DNA of 57,367 nt from Bradyrhizobium diversitatis. Lineage in GTDB: Bacteria; Pseudomonadota; Alphaproteobacteria; Rhizobiales; Xanthobacteraceae. The DNA is taken from assembly GCF_016031635.1 (NCBI RefSeq), contig NZ_JACEGD010000038.1:1-57367 (forward strand), in the 5' to 3' direction. Positions 25,826 through 33,610 of this stretch are shown piece after piece (the stretch's first letter is position 1; each line of letters opens with the position of its first letter). The notes under the pieces are model-generated. The model was given only the letters and a program-made list of their open reading frames with translations, had not been told where the DNA came from and made no database searches. The position numbers and the translations under genes are program-made.

Positions 25826-26422
25826 ATGGCTGAAAAGCTCCTTGGTGCGACCCGCCTCATTCTCGTCAGGCACGGCCAGCCGCACGAGGGAAATCCGCTG
25901 GATCCCGGCGATCCTCCCTTGACCGGCGAGGGGGCGTTGCAGGCGCGCCGTGTCGCCGAGATGCTCGCCGGCGAGGGTATCGATCGGATCGTGTCGAGCC
26001 CGCAGCGGCGGGCGCGTCTGACGGCGGAGCCGCTGGCGGCCCTGATCGATCTGCCGGTCGAAATTGTTGATGGGCTTGCCGAGGTCGACTTGCACACCGA
26101 CCGCTACCGCTCGCCCGAGACCATCAAGCGCGAGTATCCGGATCGATGGACGGAGTTCCTGGCATCGCCCGCTGCGTTCTTCGGAAAGGATGAGGCCGAA
26201 TTCAATGCCACGGTACTTCGCGCATGCGAGCAACTGCTGGCTTCGCGAGCGCGCGTCATCGCGGCCTTCAGCCACGGCACCCCGATCAAGGTTCTGGTGC
26301 AGCACGCCCTCAGGCTCGAAAGTCGAAGCAAGTTGCGGATCGGTCATTGTTCCCTAACGCGCATATCCGGCACGACGCTTGCCGATCTGGCGGTTGAATG
26401 CATCAACGACGAATATCGCTAG
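25826..26422 (+). CDS. Histidine phosphatase superfamily protein
   Basis: Protein of 198 residues. The catalytic RHG (LILVRHGQPH) is near residue 13, the second Arg in SSPQRRARLTAEPL, the acid in DGLAEVDLHTDRY and the second His in FSHGTPIK. The family removes phosphate through phospho-His. Paralogue of 32712. ATG at 25826 with GGAG. Its occurrence beside genes for phosphorylating acyl-CoA kinases suggests a small phosphorylated metabolite as substrate, but this is inference. Confidence 0.83.
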   Translation: MAEKLLGATRLILVRHGQPHEGNPLDPGDPPLTGEGALQARRVAEMLAGEGIDRIVSSPQRRARLTAEPLAALIDLPVEIVDGLAEVDLHTDRYRSPETIKREYPDRWTEFLASPAAFFGKDEAEFNATVLRACEQLLASRARVIAAFSHGTPIKVLVQHALRLESRSKLRIGHCSLTRISGTTLADLAVECINDEYR

Positions 26423-26500
26423 TGTGGCATCCGCTGGCCACGAGCCGTGCGGCGGAGCAATGTCGCCTGTGTTGAAGCTGTCCCCTCGGAGCCGTCTTTC

Positions 26501-27478
26501 ATGACAATTCGCATGCTCGCAATTACCTGTCTTGCCTTAGCCGTGAGTTCCACGACGATGATTGCGCAAAGCGCCTGCGCGGAGACGTTTCCCTCGCGGC
26601 GCGTGACCTTGACGGTGCCGTTTCCGGCCGGCAGCGCGACCGACGGCGTGACTAGGCGCCTCGCCGAGAGCATCCAGAACCAGGCCGGCGTGACGGTCCT
26701 GGTGGAGAACAAGCCGGGCGCCGACGGCAATCTCGCCGCGTTGTCGGTGCTGAGGGCGGATGCGGACGGCTACAGCGTGTTTGTCACCACGAACTCGACC
26801 CATGCTGCCAACGTCAATCTGTTCAATGCGATGCCCTTTGACCCCAAGGCGGACTTTGCGCCGGTTGCGGGCGTCATGAGCATTCCATTGCTGCTCACCG
26901 TCAAGAACGACTTCCCGGCGCGAACCGTCGCAGAATTCGTCGCACTCGCAAAGATGCGCGCGCAGCCCTTGTCCTTCGGCAGCGGAAACACATCGAGCAG
27001 GGGCGCCGCCGAACTATTTCGCTATGACGTCGGCATCCAGATGCAGCACGTGCCCTATCGCGGCATGCCGCAAGCGCTGACGGATTTGCTGAGCGGTCAG
27101 ATCGATTGTGTTTTCGCCGACCCAGCCAGTGCCCAAGGGCTGATTCAGGATCACCAGCTTCGGGTGCTCGCCGTCACCAGCGGGGAGAGGATTGCGAGCC
27201 TCCCGGATGCGCCCACGATGAAGGAAATCGGGCTGCAGAGATCGGAGCTAACCGCCTGGGTCGGCGTGTTCGTGCGGTCGGAGACGCCGCCTGATGTCGT
27301 CGATCGACTCAACCGTCTTGTGGTCGCGTTTCTGGAGCGCGCGGAGACACGCGCCTATCTGGAATCGGTTGGCGCCAAGCCGTTCATGACGACGCCGGCC
27401 GAACTCGGCGCGTTCGCCGACGCGGATACCAGGCGATGGGCGCAGATCGTGGAAATCGCGAAGATCGAAAAGAAATAA
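26501..27478 (+). CDS. Bug-family (tripartite tricarboxylate transporter) binding protein
   Basis: Protein of 325 residues. Sec signal peptide (LAITCLALAVSSTTMIAQSACA, about residues 5-27), then the family start ETFPSRRVTLTVPFPAGSAT, VENKPGADGN, FGSGNTSSRGAAE and HVPYRGMPQALTDL. Bug proteins bind organic acids in the periplasm for TctAB-type transporters. No TctA or TctB gene is in the window, so it is an orphan receptor. ATG at 26501 follows GGAG; an upstream in-frame start would spoil the signal peptide. Confidence 0.88.
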   Translation: MTIRMLAITCLALAVSSTTMIAQSACAETFPSRRVTLTVPFPAGSATDGVTRRLAESIQNQAGVTVLVENKPGADGNLAALSVLRADADGYSVFVTTNSTHAANVNLFNAMPFDPKADFAPVAGVMSIPLLLTVKNDFPARTVAEFVALAKMRAQPLSFGSGNTSSRGAAELFRYDVGIQMQHVPYRGMPQALTDLLSGQIDCVFADPASAQGLIQDHQLRVLAVTSGERIASLPDAPTMKEIGLQRSELTAWVGVFVRSETPPDVVDRLNRLVVAFLERAETRAYLESVGAKPFMTTPAELGAFADADTRRWAQIVEIAKIEKK

Positions 27479-27507
27479 TTTGGCGCGCGGCCGCGCGTGG
27501 AGCGGCC

Positions 27508-28362
27508 TCACATCGTCAAGCGAGCCGTGCCGCGATCGAGCACGACGAGGTTGCGCTCAACCGCAATCGAGCGAAAGCGGATTTCGTCGCCGGAGGGGAA
27601 AAACTCGGTGCGGATCGTCTCGCCCGGGAATACGGGGCGGCTGAAGCGAACTGAAAGCGATTGGAGCCGCTCCGGAGCGTTGCCGGCAAAAGCGGACAGG
27701 ATGGCACGGGTCGCGACCCCGAATGTGCAGAGCCCGTGCAGGATGGGCCGTTCGAACCCTGCCTTGCGAGCAGCCTCCGGATCGGCGTGAATGGGGTTGT
27801 AGTCGCCACTGAGCCGGTAGATCAGCGCCGATTGCGGCAGCGTCGAAATTTCCAGTGTGAGCGCCGGCGGACTGCCCGGCAGCGGCCCGGCGGACTGGCC
27901 CGGGACGCCAAAGCCGCCGCAGCCGCCATCGCCGCGAAGGAACAGCACCGAGCGGACGGTTGCGAGGCGTGCTCCCGTCGCTGCGTCGCTCAGGGTTTTC
28001 ACGAGGTGAAGAATGGCTCCTTTGTCCACGCCCTTGTCCTCGACCGCGGCAATTTGATAGTCGCCCTTGACGGAGCCTTCGGGCGGAATCGGGTGGTGAA
28101 TCTCGAAAGTCTGCTCTCCGTGCAGCAGCCTGATCCAGTCGATGGCCAGTTCGGGCGCTGCGACCCAACGGCCAGGATGCGCAAGAACGCAGCAAATCGA
28201 CGGGACGGCCACGAGCCTGTCTTCGAGCAGGAAACGCAATTGATCGGGATCGAGCGCATCGGAGCCGAAGCCGAGACCGAGTGCGTACAGGATCGTGTCG
28301 CGGCGGCTGAAGTCTTGGGAGACGGAGTTGAAGCGGAAATTGCGGACGGCTTCCAGGTTCAC
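27508..28362 (-). CDS. MaoC/hydratase-2-type double-hotdog dehydratase
   Basis: Protein of 284 residues, paralogous to 10075 over its length. Here the catalytic motif is canonical: SGDYNPIHADPEAARKAGFE followed by HGLCTFG. GTG at 28362 was chosen because its N-terminus (VNLEAVRNF) aligns with MNLENVKAR of the paralogue and CGGAG precedes it; the open frame runs 44 codons further up across the operator. It hydrates 2-enoyl-CoA to the R-alcohol. Divergent from an orphan binding protein. Confidence 0.84.
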   Translation of the reverse strand: MNLEAVRNFRFNSVSQDFSRRDTILYALGLGFGSDALDPDQLRFLLEDRLVAVPSICCVLAHPGRWVAAPELAIDWIRLLHGEQTFEIHHPIPPEGSVKGDYQIAAVEDKGVDKGAILHLVKTLSDAATGARLATVRSVLFLRGDGGCGGFGVPGQSAGPLPGSPPALTLEISTLPQSALIYRLSGDYNPIHADPEAARKAGFERPILHGLCTFGVATRAILSAFAGNAPERLQSLSVRFSRPVFPGETIRTEFFPSGDEIRFRSIAVERNLVVLDRGTARLTM

Positions 28363-28414
28363 GTGATGCTCCGGATTGCGCAGGTTGGCAGTTGCTTCCA
28401 GGAAAGTCTCCTTA

Positions 28415-28432
28415 TAGTACGATAGTGTACTA
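28415..28432. promoter_or_regulatory. 18-bp palindrome copy between hydratase and binding-protein genes
   Basis: TAGTACGATAGTGTACTA: the six-base arms TAGTAC and GTACTA are perfect, making this the most symmetric copy in the window. It lies 45 bases before the binding-protein start and 53 bases before the hydratase start, so it can control both. TACTAT on the minus strand at 28414-28419 is a possible -10 box. Confidence 0.68.
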
Positions 28433-28476
28433 AATAAAACGACTGATGTCAGTGCGCTGCGGATGGGAGCAATGTC

Positions 28477-29769
28477 ATGCGAGGTCTCGATCAACGGTCG
28501 GCGCCGGGCGCACGGTCATGGGACGCGACCGTCGGAACGAAAGCCCGAACCTTCGGACGAAATCTCCTGGCTGCCGTCTGCATCGCGATGGCTACGATCG
28601 TTTCCTGCGGGTGGGTCTTGGCTGCTGACAAGAGATACGGACCCGGCGTCAGCGACACCGAGATCAAGATCGGAAACACGTCGCCCTACAGTGGACCGGC
28701 GTCTGCCTTCAGCATGGTCGCCAAGACGGAGGCGGCCTATTTCAGGAAAATCAACGAGGAGGGTGGCATCAACGGCCGCAAGATCACGTTTTTGTCGTAT
28801 GACGACGGCTACTCGCCGCCCAAGACCGTCGAGCAGACGCGCCGGCTGGTCGAGAGCGACGAGGTGCTGTTGGTGTTCAACGCCATGGGAACGGCAACGA
28901 ACACCGCGGTCCAGAAGTACCTTAACGCGAAGAAAGTGCCGCAACTGTTCGTGTCGAGCGGAGCTGCGAAGTGGAACGATCCCAGGAATTTCCCGTGGAC
29001 GATCGGATTCACGCCCAGCTACGAGACCGAGGCGGAATTCTACGCAAAGTATCTTCTGGAACATCGGCCCGAGGCAAGGATCGCGATCCTGTTTCAGAAC
29101 GATGATCTCGGCAGGGACTACGTTCGGGGACTGAAGCGAGGGCTAGGCCTGAAAGCGCAATCGATGATCGTCACTGAAGAGCCGTTCGACGTATCGGAGC
29201 CGACCATTGACTCTCATCTCGTCAAGCTGAAGGCGACTGGCGCCGACGTGCTGCTCGACGTCGCAACGCCGAAGTTCGCCGCCCAAGTCCTCAAGCGGAT
29301 GGCGGAAATCGGCTGGCGGCCGTTGCACATTCTGAGCTACGTATCGGCCTCAATCGGGAGCGTGATCAAGCCGGCGGGCATCGAAACCGCTCAGGGCGCG
29401 ATTTCCGCGGCTTATTTCAAGGATCCGAACGACCCAGCGTGGAAAGCCGACGCCGGGTTTGTCACATTCAGTGAATTCGTGGACCAGTATCTTCCTGCCG
29501 CGGACCGCAGCGATACGTTAATTGTCAACGGCTACAATACGGCACAGGCACTGGTTCATGTGCTGAAGCAGTGCGGCGATGATCTCTCGCGAGAGAACGT
29601 CATGAGAGTTGCTGCAAATCTCAAGGATGTCGAGCTGGGGATGCTGTTGCCCGGAATTCGCCTGCATACGTCGCCGGACGACTTCGCTCCCATCAAGAAC
29701 TGGCGGTTGATGCGGTTCGAAGGATCGACTTGGCATCTTCTCGATGCCGACAGTCATAAGCCACGCTAG
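28477..29769 (+). CDS. Branched-chain-type ABC transporter substrate-binding protein, orphan
   Basis: Protein of 430 residues. A long basic N-terminus (about 30 residues) precedes the hydrophobic signal LLAAVCIAMATIVSCGWVLA. The mature part (SDTEIKIGNTSPYSGPAS) is close to the protein at 7641 and probably arose by duplication. ATG at 28477 follows GGGAG. A later start near GRNLLAAV would give a more usual signal length. No permease genes adjoin; shared use of LivHMGF is likely. Confidence 0.86.
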   Translation: MRGLDQRSAPGARSWDATVGTKARTFGRNLLAAVCIAMATIVSCGWVLAADKRYGPGVSDTEIKIGNTSPYSGPASAFSMVAKTEAAYFRKINEEGGINGRKITFLSYDDGYSPPKTVEQTRRLVESDEVLLVFNAMGTATNTAVQKYLNAKKVPQLFVSSGAAKWNDPRNFPWTIGFTPSYETEAEFYAKYLLEHRPEARIAILFQNDDLGRDYVRGLKRGLGLKAQSMIVTEEPFDVSEPTIDSHLVKLKATGADVLLDVATPKFAAQVLKRMAEIGWRPLHILSYVSASIGSVIKPAGIETAQGAISAAYFKDPNDPAWKADAGFVTFSEFVDQYLPAADRSDTLIVNGYNTAQALVHVLKQCGDDLSRENVMRVAANLKDVELGMLLPGIRLHTSPDDFAPIKNWRLMRFEGSTWHLLDADSHKPR

Positions 29770-29792
29770 GCCGGCGCCGGGCTCTGGGGAGA

Positions 29793-30308
29793 CTAGGCGG
29801 CGCGCCGCCGCCGTCGCGGCTTCGGCTTGGTGACCGGCTCCTCCTTTGTTCCGTTGGACGCGTTGACGTCAGACAAGGCGAGCAGGTTGCGCTTCATGGC
29901 CAGCAGGGCGTGGGAGGCGGCTTCCAGTTCCTTGCGGTCGATGCCTTTGGCGATACTGGCGTTGAACTTGTCGGTCTCCTTGCGGATTCGTTCGAGGAAG
30001 CCCTTGGCTTGCTTGGTCACGAAGACGCGTTTGACACGCCGGTCGACCGGATCGGGGTGACGGACCACAAATCCTGAGGATTCCAAGCGGTCGATCAGGG
30101 CACCCACTGCAACCTTGCCGACATCGAGCTCGTTGGCCAACTGGACCTGGGGCAGGCCGTCCTTGCGGGAAATGAACGCCAGCACCCACCATTGCGAACG
30201 GGTAATGCCGAGCGGCGCAAGGGCGCGATCGAACATCATCCTCCTCAGTCGCGACACGTCATGAATGAGGTATCCGAGTCGCAGATCCCAGGCCGGCTGA
30301 TCAACCAT
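29793..30308 (-). CDS. MarR-family transcriptional regulator
   Basis: Protein of 171 residues. Winged helix in QVQLANELDVGKVAVGALID, wing in PDPVDRRVKRVFVT, and a Lys/Arg-rich tail of about 20 residues that may add DNA contacts. Strongly similar to the BadR-like protein at 40946 (shared LIHDVSRLRR and LGITRSQWWVLAF). MarR relatives controlling aromatic-CoA pathways release DNA on binding a CoA thioester. A palindrome copy sits in its own promoter, suggesting autoregulation and making it the main candidate for the window-wide regulon. Confidence 0.88.
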   Translation of the reverse strand: MVDQPAWDLRLGYLIHDVSRLRRMMFDRALAPLGITRSQWWVLAFISRKDGLPQVQLANELDVGKVAVGALIDRLESSGFVVRHPDPVDRRVKRVFVTKQAKGFLERIRKETDKFNASIAKGIDRKELEAASHALLAMKRNLLALSDVNASNGTKEEPVTKPKPRRRRRAA

Positions 30309-30346
30309 CCAGTGTCCCTCGGAGCAGGCCCGATGGGACCGCAGAG

Positions 30347-30373
30347 CTCATACCATACACTAGCGTATTTCAA
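30347..30373 (-). promoter_or_regulatory. marR promoter with embedded 18-bp palindrome copy
   Basis: On the minus strand TTGAAA (30368-30373) and TATGAG (30347-30352) are separated by 15 bases. The palindrome copy CCATACACTAGCGTATTT (30353-30370) fills the spacer. Its inner part ATACACTAGCGTAT closely matches the copy upstream of the CoA transferase at 33611. The expected start lies about 30 bases before the marR ATG. Confidence 0.6.
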
Positions 30374-30447
30374 CGGGCGATCAAGAAACGGCCCCTCAGC
30401 CCTCCGGGGCCAAGCTGGAGGGTATATAGCGATGCGCACGCTGCCCT

Positions 30448-31590
30448 TTAGTTAAGCTCTTTGGGCGAATAGCCGAGGATATGGCGGGCAATGATTAGCC
30501 GCTGGATTTCCCCGGTCCCCTCGTAGATATCGAAGATCCGCGCATCGCGGAACAGCTTTTCCAGGGGACCGGCGGCGGAGAGACCCGCGGCGCCGAGGAC
30601 GTCGATGCAGGCCTGGGTGACGCGGCGTGCCAACATCCCGCCCATGGCTTTGGCCATGGACGACTCGACCTTGCCCGGCCCCTCTCGCTGCTCGATCCAC
30701 TTGGCACGGACCACGGTAAGCCAGGTTGCTTCCCATTCAGCCTCCAGAGACAGGAGGCGGGCGGCCGCCATCGGCTGCGTCGCCAGCCGCGCATTATAGT
30801 CGGGCTCGACGCCGGCGTTGCCAAGCTGGATCCAGGTGTAGTCGAGCGCCGCCCGCGAAACGCCCAGAGCGTAAGCCGCGACGACCGGACGGGATTCGCT
30901 AAACGATTGGAGCGTCTTCTTCAGGTCGCCGTCGACATGATTGAAGGCCGGAACCGAGCAATCGGCGAAGGAAAGCGCCGCAGTATCTTCCCAACGGATG
31001 CCCATCTTCCGGATCTGAGGACCGACGTTGAATCCCGGTGTACCCTTTTCGACGATGAAGGTGGACAGGCGCTGCGGCTGATCCGGATGCAGCACGCGCG
31101 CGAGGACGAGGACCGCGTCGCATCCTTCAGCGTAGGTAATGAAAATCTTCTCGCCGTTGATGATCCAGTTGCGGCTGACCGGATCGAACCGCGCCGTGGT
31201 CCTCACCGAAGCCGGATCGGAACCGCCAACCGGCTCGGTCAACCCGATCGCGATGGTTCGGTCGTGCCAACGGTCATATTGCTCGGCCGTTCCGGCGATC
31301 TTCAGCACGGTGTTACCGAGCGAATATCTGTGCTCGCGCAGCGGAACGCCACCATACCAATCTTCGAGGTACAGGAGCGCGTTGATGATCTTGTGCCCGC
31401 TGGTTTCCTGGACAAAGGCCTCGAGCAGAGCTCGCACGTCGGGGCATCCATCCGCTTCGGGGTAGGCGTGCGGCAGAAGGCTGTCCTCGGCGTCCTCGAA
31501 ATCGCGGGCATATTTGGCCGCCAACTTTGCCTGACGACGTGCCTCTTCGATCAATTGGCGGTCGCGCTCGGTGAACTCAAAGCTGATCAT
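30448..31590 (-). CDS. Acyl-CoA dehydrogenase, catalytic partner of an adjacent pair
   Basis: Protein of 380 residues with GLTEPVGGSDPASVRTTARF, WIINGEKIFITYAEG and the C-terminal IYEGTGEIQRLIIAR, which holds the catalytic Glu. It makes an alpha,beta-double bond and passes electrons to ETF. ATG at 31590 follows GGAGAGA. It is 25 bases downstream of a second dehydrogenase that lacks the Glu, an arrangement known for heteromeric alpha2beta2 dehydrogenases acting on bulky ring substrates. Confidence 0.88.
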   Translation of the reverse strand: MISFEFTERDRQLIEEARRQAKLAAKYARDFEDAEDSLLPHAYPEADGCPDVRALLEAFVQETSGHKIINALLYLEDWYGGVPLREHRYSLGNTVLKIAGTAEQYDRWHDRTIAIGLTEPVGGSDPASVRTTARFDPVSRNWIINGEKIFITYAEGCDAVLVLARVLHPDQPQRLSTFIVEKGTPGFNVGPQIRKMGIRWEDTAALSFADCSVPAFNHVDGDLKKTLQSFSESRPVVAAYALGVSRAALDYTWIQLGNAGVEPDYNARLATQPMAAARLLSLEAEWEATWLTVVRAKWIEQREGPGKVESSMAKAMGGMLARRVTQACIDVLGAAGLSAAGPLEKLFRDARIFDIYEGTGEIQRLIIARHILGYSPKELN

Positions 31591-31615
31591 GAGGGGTCTC
31601 TCCGAATTCCGCCAG

Positions 31616-32701
31616 TCATGCGCCGACCAGGCCATCGAGAACCGACAGGGAGCGGGCGTTGCGGTACCACATCTCCAGCGGAAGGTCGCGGACGAAGCCG
31701 TGGCCGCCGAACACCTGCACGCCCTCATCGGCGATGCGCATGGCGGCATCGCTCGCATAGAGCTGCGCCAGGCGTGCGCTGCGCGGCGCCTCGGGACTTC
31801 TATCCAGCTCGGCTGCCGCCTTCAGTCCCATCCAGCGCATCGCATCGATCGCGACATGCATGTCCGCCAGCTTGAATGCGATGGCCTGCTTGCGGGCGAT
31901 GGCCTCGCCGTGGACGATGCGGGTCTTGCTGTAGGGAAGAGCGAAGTCGAACACAGCGCGTGACAGTCCTGAAAGCATCGCGCAGAGGGCGATCCGGGAC
32001 GCGTCGCGGATACGCTGGACATTGGCGCTGGCAGTTTCGCCGAGACGCATGGATGCGGGAACCGTAACGCCGTTGAATGCGACCGATGCCCAATCGAGGC
32101 CGCGCAGCCCAAGCGTGCCATGGATTTTCGAGACGCGCACGCCGTCCGTATCGAGCGGGACAATGAGCGCCTCGTCGCGGCCATCGCACTTGACCAGCGT
32201 TAGCAGGTGAGTGCTGGGCTTTGCGAGCAGCACCATTGTCGCACCGCCTCGCAGCCGAAATCCATCGGCTACTCGCGTGACGCTGGCGTTTGCCGCCGTG
32301 TCATCGGCCAAGGGGCCGTCGAGCTCGACCACCGCAGCGAACCGCGGAACGTCAGAGACGAACGGCGGGAGCAATTCTGCGCGCTGCCGATCGGATCCTT
32401 GCTCGGCGACGGCCTTGGCGAAGCCGACGGACGCGGCGATGGCGGCCGCCACGGTTGCGTCTCCGGCCGCGAGTTCTTCGAGGACGAGCGCGTTCAGGAC
32501 GGTCGGCTGCTCCATCGTCCGAAACGCGGGGTCGGCAACGGCCTGTACGATGCCCAGCGCCCAGGCCCCATTGAGTGCGGAGGAAGGAATTTGCGCGGCT
32601 TCATCCGCGGCGCGGGCAGCTGGCGCGAGCGTAGATCGCGCCAGGCCGGAGGCGGCCGAGCGGGCGATCTCCTGTTCCTCGCTCAATTCGAACGAAATCA
32701 C
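31616..32701 (-). CDS. Acyl-CoA dehydrogenase-like protein without the usual catalytic Glu
   Basis: Protein of 361 residues, slightly short. The N-terminal helical domain and a C-terminal FAD-contacting motif (VQVFGGHGFVRDLPLEMWYR) are recognisable. The middle-domain TEP-GSD motif is degraded (VVELDGPLADDTAANAS), and the C-terminus ends SLSVLDGLVGA where EGT is expected. Probably the non-catalytic or FAD-binding partner of 30448. ATG at 32701, ten bases after the histidine phosphatase gene. Confidence 0.8.
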   Translation of the reverse strand: MISFELSEEQEIARSAASGLARSTLAPAARAADEAAQIPSSALNGAWALGIVQAVADPAFRTMEQPTVLNALVLEELAAGDATVAAAIAASVGFAKAVAEQGSDRQRAELLPPFVSDVPRFAAVVELDGPLADDTAANASVTRVADGFRLRGGATMVLLAKPSTHLLTLVKCDGRDEALIVPLDTDGVRVSKIHGTLGLRGLDWASVAFNGVTVPASMRLGETASANVQRIRDASRIALCAMLSGLSRAVFDFALPYSKTRIVHGEAIARKQAIAFKLADMHVAIDAMRWMGLKAAAELDRSPEAPRSARLAQLYASDAAMRIADEGVQVFGGHGFVRDLPLEMWYRNARSLSVLDGLVGA

Positions 32702-32711
32702 CTGGAACTCC

Positions 32712-33326
32712 TCATGAGCCTGTTGATGCTATCGGCGTCGCGAGTGCGTGGTGAGCGCTCTCGTTGATGCTGATGATGCCAATGCCTCCGTCGCTGCGCA
32801 GGCGGAGGCGGGTGACCGAGCCGTAACCCGGAAGGAAATGCACGAAGCCGTTCAATGCGAGTGCCCGCGAGAGCACGACGTTGATGGGCATGCCGTGAGT
32901 GAAGATCGCAACCTTCTGTGTTGTGTGGCCTTCGGCGGCGATGGTCTTGAGGGCGCCGAGGACCTCGGCCTGGAAACGATTGGGATCTCCTCCGAGATAG
33001 CGGATCGGGTCTGTCAGGAAGCGCTTCCATTCTTCCTGCCCCAGACCGCGCAACGTTTCGGTGGAGCGATATCGCGCACCGAACCGGTCAGCCTCGGCCC
33101 AGCCGTCGACGACGTCGATTCGCCTGCCGATGCGTTGCGCCAGCGGCTCCGCCGTTTGCCGAGCACGCCGCAACGGGCTCGCGACGATGCGGTCGATGGT
33201 TTCTAAACTGAGAAGGTCGGCGATGGCGCCCGCTTGCCGCCGTCCGTCGTTGTTCAAGGGCGGATCGCCGGGGTTCGCGGAATCGTTCTCGTCCGGCCGG
33301 CCGTGGCGCACAAGAATGATTTTCAT
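32712..33326 (-). CDS. Histidine phosphatase superfamily protein
   Basis: Protein of 204 residues: IILVRHGRPDEN at the N-terminus, ASPLRRARQTAEPL, DGWAEADRFGARYRS and FTHGMPINVVL give the complete catalytic set. Paralogue of 25826, with the same NPGDPPL motif after the RHG. It is the first gene of the operon that continues into the two dehydrogenases, which ties it to acyl-CoA metabolism. Substrate unknown. Confidence 0.83.
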   Translation of the reverse strand: MKIILVRHGRPDENDSANPGDPPLNNDGRRQAGAIADLLSLETIDRIVASPLRRARQTAEPLAQRIGRRIDVVDGWAEADRFGARYRSTETLRGLGQEEWKRFLTDPIRYLGGDPNRFQAEVLGALKTIAAEGHTTQKVAIFTHGMPINVVLSRALALNGFVHFLPGYGSVTRLRLRSDGGIGIISINESAHHALATPIASTGS

Positions 33327-33396
33327 GGTCCGTCCCAGATGCGCTTCTCCGGCAGCAACCCGCGAGCGGCAGGTTGGACCGTCATTGTTTTAAAAG

Positions 33397-33424
33397 ATGG
33401 TATAGTAGTGAACTAATCTGTCAA
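33397..33424 (-). promoter_or_regulatory. Promoter with embedded palindrome, phosphatase/dehydrogenase operon
   Basis: Minus strand: perfect TTGACA (33419-33424) and TACCAT (33397-33402) with a 16-base spacer. The palindrome copy TGGTATAGTAGTGAACTA occupies 33398-33415, covering the -10 and most of the spacer. The spacing matches the promoter at 53658-53685 base for base. Expected start is about 64 bases before the phosphatase ATG. Confidence 0.7.
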
Positions 33425-33557
33425 GCGAGTGGAGGGGCCGCCGCTGCTTCCGATGTCTCGTTCGCTTATCTTGCTGTTTTCAAGCGAGTTTGCAGGAGAC
33501 TGAGCCCGCTACGGATCGCCGTGCGGCCATCGCATGCATGCGCTTCCTGATGTGTGA

Positions 33558-33586
33558 TTTACAGATCAAGTACGCCAGCGTATCAA
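33558..33586 (+). promoter_or_regulatory. Promoter with embedded palindrome, CoA-transferase operon
   Basis: TTTACA (33558-33563) and TATCAA (33581-33586) are 17 bases apart. The palindrome copy AAGTACGCCAGCGTATCA lies at 33568-33585; its core TACGC-CA-GCGTA is a perfect inverted repeat. The expected start is about 18 bases before the ATG at 33611. Confidence 0.65.
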
Positions 33587-33610
33587 TGGACGGCGCGGAT
33601 CATTGAGGAC

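Noticed and set aside
27484..27499. GC-only palindrome around CGCGGCCGCG between convergent genes
   Set aside because: No loop and no T-run, so not a convincing terminator; likely a compositional coincidence.
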